Shown here: one piece after another, positions 27,566 through 41,306 of the stretch
Layout: each line of letters starts with the position of its first letter
Numbering within the stretch: the stretch's first letter is position 1
The notes under the pieces: generated by a model
Database searches by the model: none
Seen by the model: only the letters and a program-made list of their open reading frames with translations
What the model was told of the DNA's origin: nothing
NCBI RefSeq assembly: GCF_036324505.1
Contig: NC_086350.1
Coordinates: forward strand, 13,128,032-13,192,031
Direction: 5' to 3'
Source of the DNA: Eleginops maclovinus
Lineage: Eukaryota > Chordata > Actinopteri > Perciformes > Eleginopidae
DNA length: 64,000 nt
Program-made: the position numbers and the translations under genes

Positions 27566-28229
27566 TCCCGTGATATGTCCAGAAATCACCTCCGCTCTAC
27601 TTTTTGTGGCGAGAAATGATTGATAAGAAAAGGGGAGATTCTTTGACTACTACTTGATTCTTTTATTGTCCATGTGTGTGTTCTGCAAAGAAAAAGAGAG
27701 ATCGTTTGGGAGAAGGAAATGTTGGAATCGATTCTAATTTCCAAACCAAATTCTTCATAACAATATCAGTTATATACCGTTATCAAACAAGTCATTTATT
27801 TGAAGGAAATAGTCTTCTTAAACTACAAATATTGCTTAAAACAGATTACATTTTCATATTTATTTTTGACACAGGATAAGATGTAGTGTTTTGATATGTT
27901 GTGAATCCAAAAGAATTAAGACTCTACTTTTCAAATTTAAATCATCATTGCAATTTTTTTGCAGAGTATAATTTTGTTAAAAACATGTCGTTCTACATCC
28001 TGTTTGATGAAGTCCCATGTTTAATTAAATGATATATTTTTCAGTATTTTTTATTTTATTTCAACTTCAGTCAAAAATTAGACATTCGTTGTTCCATCTA
28101 TGTTTATCCCAAATGAGAGAAAATTACACAATCACTGCCGTTGGCACGCATCACAAAAAAGTTGCGGTCTAAATTTGGTCAAATTTTCTACAACAATCTA
28201 TATTACAATTACTCTTGTGCAGGCTTTCA
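27566..28229. other. AT-rich non-coding stretch
   Basis: No gene or mobile element recognised. Confidence 0.6.
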
Positions 28230-28640
28230 TGAATTAAATATGAGTTGTGTCTGAGAATGAAATGTTATGGAGGTAAATGACAAGAGGCAGCCTGTAATTG
28301 AGGTGGTGGCAACATGGGCCTGCTGAACTAATCCCTGACTCGTCATGTGACGGGCTCTTCACCAATGGCAGGAGATCTTTCCACCACAAAGCCAGGGCAG
28401 CTGGGAAAATTGATTTCTCATCTGAGCAGTATTTGATAGCTTTTGAAATCAAAAATTGAAATTAACTAACCTACGCCCCATCATTACAAAAGAGCAAATT
28501 AAAGCGAGCAGCAGCGGTTCCTCCGGGCTGTGGAAGCCTCTGGAGGAGACACGTTTTACGATGCAAGCTCTCGGCCCGTGTCTCTCCCACTTTCAGCCCA
28601 GGATCGTTTTAAATGCAATAAATAAAATGTTTACTGTACC
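28230..28640. promoter_or_regulatory. candidate conserved non-coding element with TFE/MITF M-box
   Basis: A long complex island between two strongly AT-rich stretches. It contains GTCATGTGAC (28342-28351), an exact TFE/MITF-type M-box, several TAATC/ATTA words, and a CpG-bearing GC-rich part at about 28500-28590. Open frames on both strands have no known domain. Confidence 0.4.
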
Positions 28641-29200
28641 TACCACTGCATTAATACTATCTTAAATGAAATGTATTTCACATTTAACACTACTTACTTT
28701 CTGTGGGAAATTATATATGTTTTTTAGTTAATTTATTATAAGCATATAATCATTTTGAATTGTGCTTTGCTTTGTTCATGCCTTCGTGTCTAACATGTTT
28801 TTTCCTGCAAATATAATAATTTTCAATTATTAAGATTTATAATGCTAAATAACAGAAGATTTATTTAAAAAGTATAAAAACAAGATCCATAGCATATTAA
28901 AGTAAGAGTTAAATGACACAATATTTAGGTTAATTTCAATAGGCAGCTCCTCCTCTCTTAAGAATGAACTAAATAAAGTTATTTGACATAAAATATAGAT
29001 TTGGAAAAAAAGTGTATAGTCTTTTTTTTCTTTTTAATTGTACTGAGAAGTTAATGTTTATCTTTAAATTTAAATTTCCCACTAAAAGTTTTATATCCAC
29101 TATTTGCTAACATGCACTAACCATGAATGATGAATTTACAATTCATTATTAGAACAATGCAAGCGCAAATTTAACAAGCAATAAGGAGTAAATTCTCTTT
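28641..29200. other. strongly AT-rich non-coding stretch
   Basis: One of the most AT-rich parts of the window. No gene or mobile element recognised. Confidence 0.65.
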
Positions 29201-32079
29201 GTCAGACTGAGTGAAAGTGGACAAGACGTGAAGCAAAACAAGGTAGCCGGTTGCGTTGACAAACGACATGCCGAAACAGATGTTCCTGCAGGTGGACATG
29301 AAGATCAATAGGCAGCGGAGAGCAGCAGATAGTTACCTGAGCTGCTGGAACTTGTAGCAGATGTTAAACAGACTGATGCCCTGGAAGGCTGATCAATGGA
29401 CAGGAGGCAGATGGAGGAGAACACGGAGGAGTGCTGGGAGGCGCTGTTAGCAGAGACAAACATAAAATAATGGGAGTCACATTTGATATGTAGATGGGCG
29501 CCTGTCCACAACGTTAACCCATCAACACAAAAATAATAAGCTTTCACTTTGGGGAAACTTCAGCCAAAACTCCGCTCCCTTAATAGACTTCTGCGTCATA
29601 CTAATTTACCTCGTCAAAGTCAGAATGCTGTAAAACTAATTTTTCCCGGATCATAATTCTAAACAGGTAGGTTAGGGCACCATGATGACCATTATTATCC
29701 GGCATGAGAATCGAGAGAGTCAGCAGTTTTTCTGGGCTAAAAACTTGCCTAATTAGCAGTGGCAAGAGGTAGTGTCAGGCTGTGATCTAACAGACTATCA
29801 CCTTTACCTCCCATTAGTGAATTAAATACACACTGAAAATCCCAAAGCATCTCCTGGCTCTCACTCCAGGGTATAACTAGTGCATTATCAATCTTATTTT
29901 ACAAGCACATGTAACTAAAAAAAGCTTATTTGCAACGTAGCAGTTTTACTGATATTTGGGAAATATAATAACCAAGAAATATAATAATCATAATATTTAA
30001 AACATTCATTTCACAGGTTGAGCACTTCACATTAATTATATTGAGTGTATGAAACAATATTCATCATGCAGTCAGAAATTATTACAGCATCCACACTCAC
30101 ACAGAAACTGAGTGTATACACACACAAGCTTGCACACACAGATCTTCTGACACCCAGCGTCCCAGTGGCCTTGCTGTCCGAGAAGCAACTTGAACTAGGC
30201 GATAACCTGATAGACTTTATCTTGTCTTCCCTGGGTCTCAGTGAAGCCTGGAGAAGACACTTCAACTGCACAGCATCCCCCCAGAGTCCTAACCTTCCCC
30301 TCATCTCTCCTTGCCGCCATCGCTGCCTGAGAGCTGTCAGCGGCCTGTTGCTTATTGATGTTTCTGCATGTTTTATGTCTTTCTGAGATATGACGGCCCT
30401 GACACAGTGCTGATTTCAATCAGCCTGCCACATACCGCAGAGAATGACAGCTGGGGAAAGTAAGAAGGACCAAAAAAAAAAGGAAAGAATTGGTGGGGAT
30501 GTCATTGGCTCAGATCAGCTCTGGCCTTGTCTCTGACCGGGGATTCTCCTCCCTTCTAATGAAAATGTTTCATTCACATCTCACATCTCATGCCTCCCTC
30601 ACTGATGAATTCAATAGAAGAAAAAAGAGAAACGAATAGTGAGGGAAAGAAATTCAGCTTTTGTCAGATTGGGGAGGCAAGAAGAGAGGATGACCCCTGA
30701 GCCAAAGGTTTTGACACTGCATCAATCCCTTTAGGGGTGAGGCCTGCTGGACCAGCTCTGGCTGAAGATTACTTCTGCACATCTGAGGGATGGCTGCTCT
30801 ATCTATTTCACACATTCTATGCAGAGGAGAGCCTTGTATGCTTTGGATCCTGAGCTGCCCAGTAAATTAGGTCTGAGATCATTCCCTGGAATGAAGGGAA
30901 CTATCCAGGGCAATTCAACTCCAAACCATTGACAGAGAGCTTACCGAATCCATGAAAAAAAAAGGGAGACACATCTAGTCCCTCTTTCTCTTTATGATAC
31001 TAACTAGAATGTACCGGGGGTAATCCCAATAAGGCTCTTTACTTGCAAATTCAAGTATATGCACACATGTACCGATAAGACGCTCCCACGCAGCTTTCTC
31101 ACATACGTATTATTGACAAGCATATCACATCCATTCAGCTCTCTGCGCCTTTGTCCCAATCTGAAGTAATATCTTTCACTTATTATGTGGTGCGATGCTT
31201 AATATGATGGGGGTATAATTGTACATTTTGACTAACATTTTAGGCTACTGGGAATGTTTGAATCCGTGTCAAAAAAACTCTCAGACACTTTTTGTGTTTT
31301 AAATGACTGTGTTACCCCCAAACAACGTATTCATATTTTTCTAATATAATAAATTATATATTGTACATTTTTCTTCAGTCTTAAATTATTCCTTACCTTC
31401 AGTCACCGCTGTTCTTGGTATATCGTTTAATATTTATTTTTACAGTGTTATCTCAGACTTTAACTTAATCTAACTGGACTTTAAAGTAGAAAATAAAATC
31501 TCCAAGATCTCGTAGTCTTTCCAACTTGTGTTTGTCTGAATCTGATAAAGTGAAATTTATTCACTTCTGTTTTCATTGAGAGATATCAAATTAATGGCTC
31601 TAGTCGGGGTACTTTACTTTGAGTGCATAGTCATATTTCACTTTCAGTTTTTTATAGAACACAATTACTGCTGCAATAATGAGATTCAAAACAAAGACTA
31701 AATTAGCTGTCATTAAATTATTTCAATTTCCTTACCCTAATAGAAGATTGTGACAGGTGTCATAGAAGCCGTAATGTTTGGCTTCGCAACATGTTATAAT
31801 GGATAATTGATCCATCAAAAAACATCAAGCCAAGGCAATAACTGGCTAGAGACTAGCGTACTGAACATGCAGAAAATCGAATTTAACCCCGTGTTGACTA
31901 AGACACTCCCTTGCTCTGTCGATCAAGCATGTCTCTCCTTGACAGCTCTGTTCGCATGTTGTTAAATAATCTAAAGGGAAAAAAGAAACATGAAAGAAAA
32001 AGCAGTCTCAGAGGAACTGTCACAGAGAAAGGAGAATGCCATGGGGGGCGAGGAATGCCTTCAGTCGCACAGCTTTTCA
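29201..32079. other. non-coding stretch
   Basis: Mixed composition. Open frames of 113 codons (+, 30045-30386) and 74-90 codons (-) overlap each other and show no motif. An A run occurs at about 30472-30482. Parts of 30380-30950 have balanced composition and could hide further conserved elements, but no motif cluster singles them out. Confidence 0.5.
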
Positions 32080-32560
32080 CATTTTAATTTCAGTCTGCGG
32101 GACTGACTCATGGTAGCGCCTGAGTGAGTGGGTCCTGGGAGTCAGGGCTCATGCTGACCCCAGAGCATAGACAAGCCCAGAGAGATGTCAGCTGAGCGCT
32201 CCTGAGGATCACCAGGCTGCCAAGCGCTTTGAAAGCTGCTGCCAATTCAGCCTAAGTTTCAGCTGAATGGTCGCCACAGAAAAGGGGAGCGACAGCAATA
32301 AAAACAGGTTGCAAAAGGAAGAGAATTTGCTTTCAAAATGTATTTGGCCTTCGACCTTGCATCCAACCCTATGGCCTCTGTCTTTGAAGCTGAGCATATT
32401 TTTTGAGAGACATTGAAAGAGGGGAGGGTTTTTGGGTGGACTTGGGGCCTGTCAGTATAAATATATTAATAATCTGACAGCTTCATCTGCTTTTGAGGGC
32501 TAGACTTGACAGCTTCACAATGGCCTGCGCTGTAGTCCTTCTCGTACACGTCTAGCTTTC
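32080..32560. promoter_or_regulatory. candidate conserved non-coding element
   Basis: Balanced complex sequence. It includes AGCGCT-type palindromic words (GAGCGCTC near 32195, AAGCGCTTTG near 32223) and AGCTGAATGG. There is no simple repeat. The left part is GC-richer than the flanks; the right part ends in ATAAATATATTAATAATC, a homeodomain-like AT patch. Confidence 0.32.
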
Positions 32561-33699
32561 CTGTCTGAACAACACAGAGAGTTTATTAAGACATCACACT
32601 CCTGTGAAGTATTGATTTTACACCAGTCTCTGTCACTTACTGTATTAGCCCAAGCAGGAGCTCCAAAATAAACTATGACAGCTGCATGTAACCTGCTGAA
32701 TATGTTAGGGAGAACTGCTCAATTCAGGTGAATGCGCTTTTTTTATTTTGTTGTACATCTTTAATCTAATATGGCATGACCAAGTTCCATGATCAAACAT
32801 AAATACACAACAGAACAAATATTTGATTGATTGATATTTTTTAGAAGAGAAAATTCAAATTTTTGACAGACAAATAAACGTAGAAATGCATTAGAGAGGA
32901 GATTGTTGCAATTAAGTTTCTGCAGCTCAGGAAAAGGAGCGAATGCTATCTTGAACAAAGGAGGGGGATGTGCATCTGCCTGTGGAAACGCGCCCCGCCT
33001 CTCAGACAGAGCGTCTGTCCATGGAGAGACAGAGGGAGAGAGGGGTCAGAGAGAGCACAGGTAATTGAGGTGTCCCCTCCCTCCCTTTTTTCCAGGGCTT
33101 CTCACCCCATCCTTTCACCCCCCCACCCTAGCCACACAGCGGGCACAATTACGCTCCCCATCACCCCACCAGCTGGCCCCCGTGATCCCACACTTCTTAC
33201 TAAACGCGACTCCATCGGCCCTTTCCCTCTTAACCTCTCAGCACCCGCTCCGGGGGAATGGTAAAGCTGCACACAAAACTGGGGGAAAAGAACACCGACA
33301 GTCCTACTACTTTTAACACGTTGCAAAAAAAATTAAAACGCAGAGAAGTTGAGTTAAATGCTGGCTGTGCAATGAGAATTAAACCAGCTTTGTGGCAGGT
33401 GTACTGAGGCATCTCTAAGTGGGAACCTACGGACATACAGCAGCTCTGTAATATGATTTAACTGCATGAGTGACTCTGTTGAATTGAAATGCCAATAGAT
33501 GACTGAGGATTAGTAAGAGAGTAAAATATTGTCAAACTAGGTAACAAGACACTGCTAATGTTGTGATGATTATTTTATATTTTAAATTAGAATAAATGTG
33601 ACAGTTAGTTAGATTGAAAGATACATTTCACTCCAATAAATAGCCTGTCCAACATCCAGTATGCTAATAATTTAAATAAAGCTGTAATAGCTATCAACA
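32561..33699. other. non-coding stretch with C-rich patch
   Basis: A strongly pyrimidine/C-rich segment lies at about 33070-33250, including a C7 run near 33120. Open frames of 98 and 83 codons there are proline/serine-rich because of the base composition and are not recognised. The rest is AT-rich. Confidence 0.55.
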
Positions 33700-34110
33700 T
33701 GTTTGTTAATTGAGTGGCTTGAAATAGATTTCAACACCCGAGTGTCAGTCTGATCATATTTCTCGAACACGCTCCGAGTGTCTCTTGATAGACAGTGTTT
33801 TCACTCCATTCCTTCACATTAATGAGTGGGAAGGCTCTCCTGTGCGTTATTACCTGAAATAATACCATATGGTAAAATGTAAACAACATCTGCATATTCA
33901 TGTCATAACTTCATCTGTTTAATTAGTTCCAGCAAAGCAGTTTACCCTCTGAGGCCCTCGCTGTCAGAGCAGTGATGGTGGAGCCGTGCCCTGCTGTCGG
34001 GCCTGACAGTCCTGCATTGTTCAGTTGACGCTGCTGCCCTGTCTGTTTAATGCCAGGTGCATCTTTACAGGCCACGGATCAGGTGAAGTGAGTTAGGAAG
34101 CTTCTTTCAC
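33700..34110. promoter_or_regulatory. candidate conserved non-coding element
   Basis: Contains TGTTAATTGAGTGG, a 12-bp perfect palindrome TACCATATGGTA with a CATATG E-box (33863-33874), and TTTAATTAG, then a GC-richer part with repeated CTGTC/GACAG words (about 33955-34045). Words of the TGTCA/TGACA type fit MEIS/PBX or TGIF factors. It is a compositional and motif-based inference. Confidence 0.37.
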
Positions 34111-34649
34111 ACTGATGCCAAACCTGACATATTCCTCTTTAGCAGTGAGACCCACCAATTATTTAAGGATATTCTAGTATGTGTACACACAGCTTGGTTA
34201 AAAGCCAAACTTTCACCGTGTGTCACAATCTCTGACATGCCACTGTGAGCATCAATATGTGTGTTGAAATTAATCTGTTTTCCCTCCACACCATCACATC
34301 ATCAGAGAAATATGCACAGTTCAATTCAATCAAGTGAGTAAAATAATAGCCGGCTAATGTTTAATTTTCTATTTAAATGCTGGCCAAGATTAAACTATAT
34401 CAACAGACTCTTGCCATGAAATATAATTCATACAGACATACGCTTCATGAATAGGTTGTCTTTGAAAGTAACACTGCTTCACAATATTTTTCTGCGTTTC
34501 ATTTGGCAGCCACTATTTCTGTATGTTATGAAAACAATGCAAGCAGTGCCAGAAAATTCACAATGTTTTTAATGCAATTTCTCTTTGGACACTTGTCCTA
34601 CAAACAAAGAAGGAATAAATACAAAAAGGGCAATGTGGTATGAGAAGCT
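34111..34649. other. non-coding spacer
   Basis: AT-rich, no gene or mobile element seen. Confidence 0.6.
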
Positions 34650-35120
34650 TGAGTGGGCATTCTCTAATTAAATTCTCCTTAATCAGACGCTCGTTTGTGC
34701 ACAAGCATTAATACTTTTGACCCTATGTAGCCTGAACACTAACATGCCTGAGGAAAGAAAAGAAGAGGGAAATGAAAGAGAAAAACATGAAGGAATATCT
34801 TATTAGGGGAGTCAGGCATGTTTTGGCCCTCGTTTCTTGATGGCTGCTCCTGGTGTCGCGACCTACTGGCGTCTAGCTAATACGACAGTGTACGCCTTGC
34901 CATTGTTCTCAATCAATAACTAATTATCAAAGTACTGGCTCCGACTTGTATTGTCCTCTTTGCTTGGAGCCCCTTGTTGTGGACTGAAAGACAGAAAGGG
35001 GGAAGAAAGGGGAAAGGAGGGTGGCTTTTGGCTGCACAGTGATGCTGCCGCCACAACATCCTCACTAGCCTTTCAAGATACACTCTGCTGTCAGTTTGAA
35101 TTACCGTCCCCTACTAATTG
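34650..35120. promoter_or_regulatory. candidate conserved non-coding element
   Basis: Two motif-rich patches. TCTAATTAAATTC with TAATCAGACGC lies at about 34663-34692. A CpG-bearing block (GTGTCGCGACC, GGCGTC, TACGAC, TACGCC at about 34853-34896) is followed by CCATTGTTCTCAATC and AACTAATTATCAAAG, which combine SOX-like and homeodomain words. CpG retention next to TAATTA words is unusual here and fits constraint. Confidence 0.4.
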
Positions 35121-35419
35121 ATATGAATTAGAACAGAAGAATTATTGTTGCTGCTGAATGTCATAACGATATCCTCAAAGTAATCATGGGAGACAAAAAG
35201 AGAACAGCACAAAACACACAAGCAGACCAAAAAAGAAAAGACAAATTAAGCAGACTCCTGCTAGGGACTTTGCAAACGAGGCTTTAGACAATGGGGTAGA
35301 AAAAATTTGACTGCTAACAATCTGTATGTTTCATTATTTCAATCTTGTTTGCAAAATGTACCACAATTTTAACTCAACAGAAATTCCTCTTCCAGGAAAA
35401 AGAAAAAGGCATAAACTTG
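35121..35419. other. non-coding spacer
   Basis: A-rich sequence with no recognised feature. Confidence 0.6.
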
Positions 35420-35920
35420 TGTTTTATCTGTGAGCCATATCTTCTTCCTTCAACAGGTTCAAACGAAGCACTCTGACACAATGTCCTTTTATCACCTTGT
35501 CATTGTTCGTTGATTTTACAAATGAGCTGACTGAAATAGAGGAAGCCAGTAATTTGTACTTGGCAACACAGGGTGGATTGTGTGCTGGTGCCTGCCTGTC
35601 TCTGTGCTTGCTAATGGAGTGGCGAGTCCTGTCATCCCACGTGGCAGCACAGTTCACTTCTCCGCAGTCCTGTCGGTGCCACTGGCACCAGGACTGGGGG
35701 CCGGAGCCCGCAAGAGCCCAGGGGGTGGCTGGTGCCCCAATGGCAAGCAGGGGTCAGACTAGTAAAAGTGCAGCCCTCAGGACAGCGAGTCTAATCCCAC
35801 AGCAAGAGCATGGCAGCTGGAGCGGCCCATCCGCTCAGCCTGTGTAATGATATCACTTGCACTGGATCTGATGTCTGACCTCATTACCAGAGTTTAATTG
35901 CGTTGCTAACAGACTTTCAG
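35420..35920. promoter_or_regulatory. candidate conserved non-coding element, GC-rich core
   Basis: A GC-rich core (about 35575-35840) flanked by balanced sequence ending in TTTAATTGCG. It contains the inverted words GGTGCCACTGGCACC (35675-35689), with 7-bp arms around one base. A 116-codon plus-strand open frame spans it but has no domain, no clear splice signals and a composition explained by GC content, so I do not call it a gene. Confidence 0.33.
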
Positions 35921-37201
<1,281 letters not shown>

Positions 37202-37359
37202 CATCAGTCTGTGTACATGTGCTGCGAGAAAGATGCTCTGCTGTATTAAGAATGCCTCATTACCACCCTTCCCGTTTTCTTGGGCTCAAATAGTGTAGCA
37301 ATGTGCCCTTGAAAACAGACCCCAATTAATTCTTTGCATTGTGCATGTGGATAGATTTT

Positions 37360-37677
37360 CCAATATTCTCATCATGAAAGAGCAATTATAATTCCATGAT
37401 TCATATGCACACTCCATTTGAAGCAGCTATCCTCGCCCATTGTCAGTTGTCAGAGTAGAGGATAAACCATGAAAAGGCCTAATCCTGCTATGGGCAGAAG
37501 GCTTTAATGAGCAGCCTGTCTCAGGCAGAGCCATGTGATACCCTGGCTGGGGCCAGGACAGTCTAACGTGGAGGTCAGCCCCTAATGGAGGGTTCCATGG
37601 CTTCCCCTCTGGAGAAGGGCGGAGCCCACTTACGCTGACCTGTTAAGTCAAGTTGCTCTCCTCTGACCCTCCAAAAG
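37360..37677. promoter_or_regulatory. candidate conserved non-coding element
   Basis: Contains AGCAATTATAATTCC, two closely spaced TGTCAG words (about 37441-37452), a TTTAATGAGC word and a GC-balanced right half. The texture and motif types fit a developmental enhancer, but no single motif is decisive. Confidence 0.32.
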
Positions 37678-38109
37678 ATGCCTGGATGTGGGAGATTGTC
37701 AAAAAAGCTGGAGCACAAACAGCCGTGCTGCCTTCAGGCAATGAGGCTCAGTAAAAATGAAAGCGGAAGAAAAAAGAAAACGCCAGCTAAGAACAAGAGA
37801 CTGGAGCCTGTGAAAGATGTAAATTCAAAGCAAAAGCAGCAGAACTTTAACCTATGGGCTATTATGCAGCAAGTGAAACAGAGCTGCCGCTTGGAATTAG
37901 GGGACAATAGGGAGTTCAGGCCAGGGGCATTTAACCAATGGACATCTAGTGTATCAGATCCCAATCTTAATGACATCAGTGACCGAAGCTTTGCAGAAAC
38001 TCTGATCTCTGGTGGCATGAAGAAAGGGTGGCAGCCAGAGGGGATTAGTACAATATATGGAAAAAAAGATAAATATGAAAAAAGAAAGGATAATGAAAAG
38101 AGGTTATGA
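37678..38109 (+). CDS. orphan open reading frame, 143 codons, probably not a gene
   Basis: One of the two longest open frames in the window. It starts at an ATG with A at -3 (AAAGATGC), which is an acceptable vertebrate initiation context, and ends at a TGA. The product would be basic and Lys/Gln-rich, with a lysine-rich C-terminus and no signal peptide, membrane segment or family motif that I know. A 148-codon open frame lies over it on the minus strand (37734-38180), so the lack of stops is a property of the sequence and not of one frame. It may be chance, or a small ORF in a lineage-specific transcript. Confidence 0.12.
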   Translation: MPGCGRLSKKLEHKQPCCLQAMRLSKNESGRKKKTPAKNKRLEPVKDVNSKQKQQNFNLWAIMQQVKQSCRLELGDNREFRPGAFNQWTSSVSDPNLNDISDRSFAETLISGGMKKGWQPEGISTIYGKKDKYEKRKDNEKRL

Positions 38110-38939
38110 GAAACCATGAAGAATATTATTGCTGGACTGCACTGAGATGCAGAGGAAGAAGAAGCTGGGCAAATAGTCATGGGATTGCAAAGTCAATAAT
38201 ACGTGCAATCTTCACAGAGAGAAAGCTATAATCAACAAAAATCCATATTGAGGGTGAATGCCAGAGTTTTTCAAAATGTCAGTGGAGTGTGTTTGCAGAA
38301 GGGCAGGAATGACAGATGAAGAGTAGGGAGGTGAGTGGCAGGGACACGAGGACAGGCGGACTCTGCGCTGATGAGGTCCTGGACACAGAGACCAGGCAAA
38401 GTTCAGTGCCGGGCCAGGAGAGCACTCTGCCTCAGCCTGCTCCCTACAGAAAAGCCAAGAGGAGTCAGCAGTGCTACTGCTATCTAATGGGAACCGACCA
38501 CTTAAAATTCATAGGTTAACAAGACAGTAGGCAGCCTGGATTGCAAAATGTTAGCAAGAGTAATTTTTGAAGACACTTTAAAATTGACAGTTTTTGCATG
38601 ATACAATGACTTTCTCTTACCTGGTACAGTCTTATAAAATACAACATTTTGTACTGCAAGACAAAAAAGAGAAACTTCAAAAAGGATGATTGTAAAGGCA
38701 GTGCCATTTTTTTTTAATATAAGCACTTAAGTTGAGTCCTTTCAGGGATATAGATATTTCCCATTTCCAACTCTGACAAAAATGCAGTGAAATGGAGGGG
38801 CCATTTTTTTCTGCCTGCTTTCTGTCTGGTAAATCCTTTTCAAACGCAATTTCTATTCTTCTTTTGAGGTCTTTTAAGTCATTATAAATGTTTTCTCTCT
38901 CTCCCTTTCTGTCTATCTGTCTCTCTCCCTCTCCCTCTT
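38110..38939. other. non-coding stretch
   Basis: Balanced to AT-rich, with a T run near 38707 and a CT-rich tract at about 38894-38940. No gene seen. Confidence 0.6.
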
Positions 38940-38941
38940 CC
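38894..38941 (+). repeat. CT-rich (polypyrimidine) tract
   Basis: An imperfect run of TCTC, CCTT and GTCT words of about 48 bp ending in CTTCCTAG. It is a degenerate (CT)n tract. Confidence 0.7.
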
Positions 38942-39185
38942 TAGCTTTAGTCTTCTTGAATAAAATAAGTGCAGATTTGCTGGAAATCAGTGGCTTTTGT
39001 GTGTGGCTGCAGGAGCATGGTGAAATGTTTGGACACTAATACCCATTCATTTCGGTAGCGCCATAAATAAAAGCTGCCAGCTATGCGGCTGCCGTGAAGT
39101 GGTATTCTTTGGTGCCCAGCAGGATGTCCTGTTCACATTAGCGCAGCAGGGAAAACTGTCCGGAACAGCCAGACAACTAAATCAA
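38942..39185. promoter_or_regulatory. candidate conserved non-coding element with CCATAAATAAA word
   Basis: Contains GCGCCATAAATAAAAGC (about 39058-39074), a CDX/posterior-HOX-like word, followed by a CpG-bearing block with CAGC/GCTG words and TTAGCGCAGCAGG. It lies directly left of a GT microsatellite. The motif reading is inference. Confidence 0.33.
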
Positions 39186-39256
39186 GACATTGTCAACTTC
39201 TGACAAAATTGCTATTGGGATGAAAACTGGTTTTAAGAGGGATGGTGCATGTCTGG

Positions 39257-39260
<4 letters not shown>

Positions 39261-39350
<90 letters not shown>
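39261..39350 (+). repeat. (GT)n microsatellite, 45 units
   Basis: An uninterrupted GT tract about 2.1 kb from the tract at 37.1 kb and of nearly the same length. Open frames through it are artefacts. Confidence 0.98.
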
Positions 39351-39354
<4 letters not shown>

Positions 39355-41306
39355 CACATAGAGAAACAGAGAGGGAGAGCAAGAGAATGACAGAACAAGA
39401 GAGGCATCGGGGAGTTTATCTTTCCAAAAAGCAGTATATTCTGAAAAATAATTCCTAACAGAATAACACCATGGGGCTGACATGAATGAGGAAGTGTTGC
39501 TAAAATGGGTACCGCACTGTTTGAATCAAGACATAAAAACTAAGCCTCCACAAACACTCATCTCCTGTTGTGTTTCTGCCATCAATTCATTCCACAATGC
39601 GGCTAAGGATCAATTTTCCAATATATAGCAGTGTACAAGTTTTATAATTGTGATACCATGTACTGTAGTGTGTGTTTGGAGTTTGGTATTTAGCTGGGAT
39701 CCAGGCACTCAATTCTGACTGTTTTTAGGATGACAGGGCTTTGGCCTGCAGTCATTTTGGGCCACCTAATTAACAACCGAACATAAGTCTCCTGTCGGTA
39801 AATATAAACTTAACTAATCCCCGGCAAAAAAAAAAGGAGATCAGAGGTAAATCTTGGAGCATCTGTGCTAAACTCACACTAGTTCAGGGCAAACGGCACA
39901 CATGTGACGAGTTGTCATAAAGCATACTCTCCTTTAAACAGATCCCATCCCTGGGCTAGTTTGCAGGTGGTCGATTGCCTGGTCTTCACAGAGGTTAGCT
40001 CTTAGGGGGTGCTAAAAGCTGAAGGTATGAAAGGGAGTCCTATCATCAGAGGAGGCCTTAGTGCCAACAAGACCCAGATAATGACAACTCTGACCTCAGT
40101 TAACTACATAACACAGCAAGAGCTCTTGGATGTACTGCCCAGAACAATGTACGGGGAGTAGGGAAAAGCTGCGCCAGGGCCACAGCTGGGACATACCATG
40201 CCAGTGGGCTTGCCATTTTGATTAGGGGTAAGTAACCCTTTTAACTTAGTTGGATTAAAAAGCAAAGAGACAGCGTGGAGTTTCTATTCATATCTTTTTG
40301 CCTTATAAAGCCTACTTGACAATACTGGTTCTACACTTCCCTACAATGGGGACATGAACCATTACGGTGCATGTCAGAGGCCTCATGTGTATTGCAGATT
40401 TTACACGAAGGAAAAGATTGAAATGAGGTTTGGCAGTGCCACCGTGAGGTAACGGCTTGATTCCGTGTATCTCGAGGCATCCTGGAGCCGGTCCAGATGG
40501 CCTCTCTTTTGGAGTTCTGTGAACTGGAGATGAGAGGAGTGCTCCCTTTTTCTGCAGGCTCTAAGTTGGAGTCTTTGCTGTAGGGTTCAGTGGACCTTGA
40601 GAAAACACCAGTGAATCCGTCACCATCATCCCTCCTGGGACAAAGCTGGCTGGCCACTTCTGAAGCTCCAGTGACCCAAGGCTTGAACCCTGCTGCTCTC
40701 CATTCCCTGCCCTACGCAGCCACTGGGAATCTATGACCTCAAGTTCATCAGGAATCACACACTTGCATGGCAGCTTCAAAAGCAATGACTGGCTCTGTCA
40801 TGTTTTTAAACTGTGTTGTGCCCTCAACTGGCACCGTGCAAATTAACAAAATATTGGTAAGTGCATTATCTCTGCTTAAGGATACTATATTTTCAAGTAA
40901 GTACAGGCATAGCATTTTTGTTTATGTTTTTTTAAACATTTGAGTATCCAAATCAAAAACATATCATGAAAATATGATGATAACAGGTATGATTTAATAA
41001 TAGCTTTCTTACTGCATCCAAGCCCAGATGGCTCTTAATTGGTTGGCAAAGGGAGCAAGAGGTCTTTTTTTGAGGCGTGAGTGTGTGATTGTTGCTGCTG
41101 AATTGCTGCTGTGAAAGGCTGCCTGCGTGATGTGGAGATGGAACAGTGTGAGAACAGGTCACACAATGGAGCCACCAGCCTTGAACGCGGGGGGATGTTG
41201 GGGGTTCATGGTGTGTGTCTGTTCGGGGGGAAACTAAAGACAGCTTAAGATGAAGAAGTGGAGACATGTAAGGTTGGGTGGACATACAGAAAATATACAT
41301 AATATA

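Noticed and set aside
30032..30419. Frames of 113, 90 and 74 codons on both strands
   Set aside because: Mutual overlap and lack of motifs indicate chance.
35497..35847. 116-codon plus-strand frame
   Set aside because: A GC-rich block lowers stop frequency; the translation has no domain and no known relative that I recognise.
40331..40785. Minus-strand frames of 108 and 74 codons, one ending with CxxC and CxxC-like spacing
   Set aside because: The cysteine spacing does not form a complete zinc-binding motif, the two frames are out of phase, and no splice sites join them.
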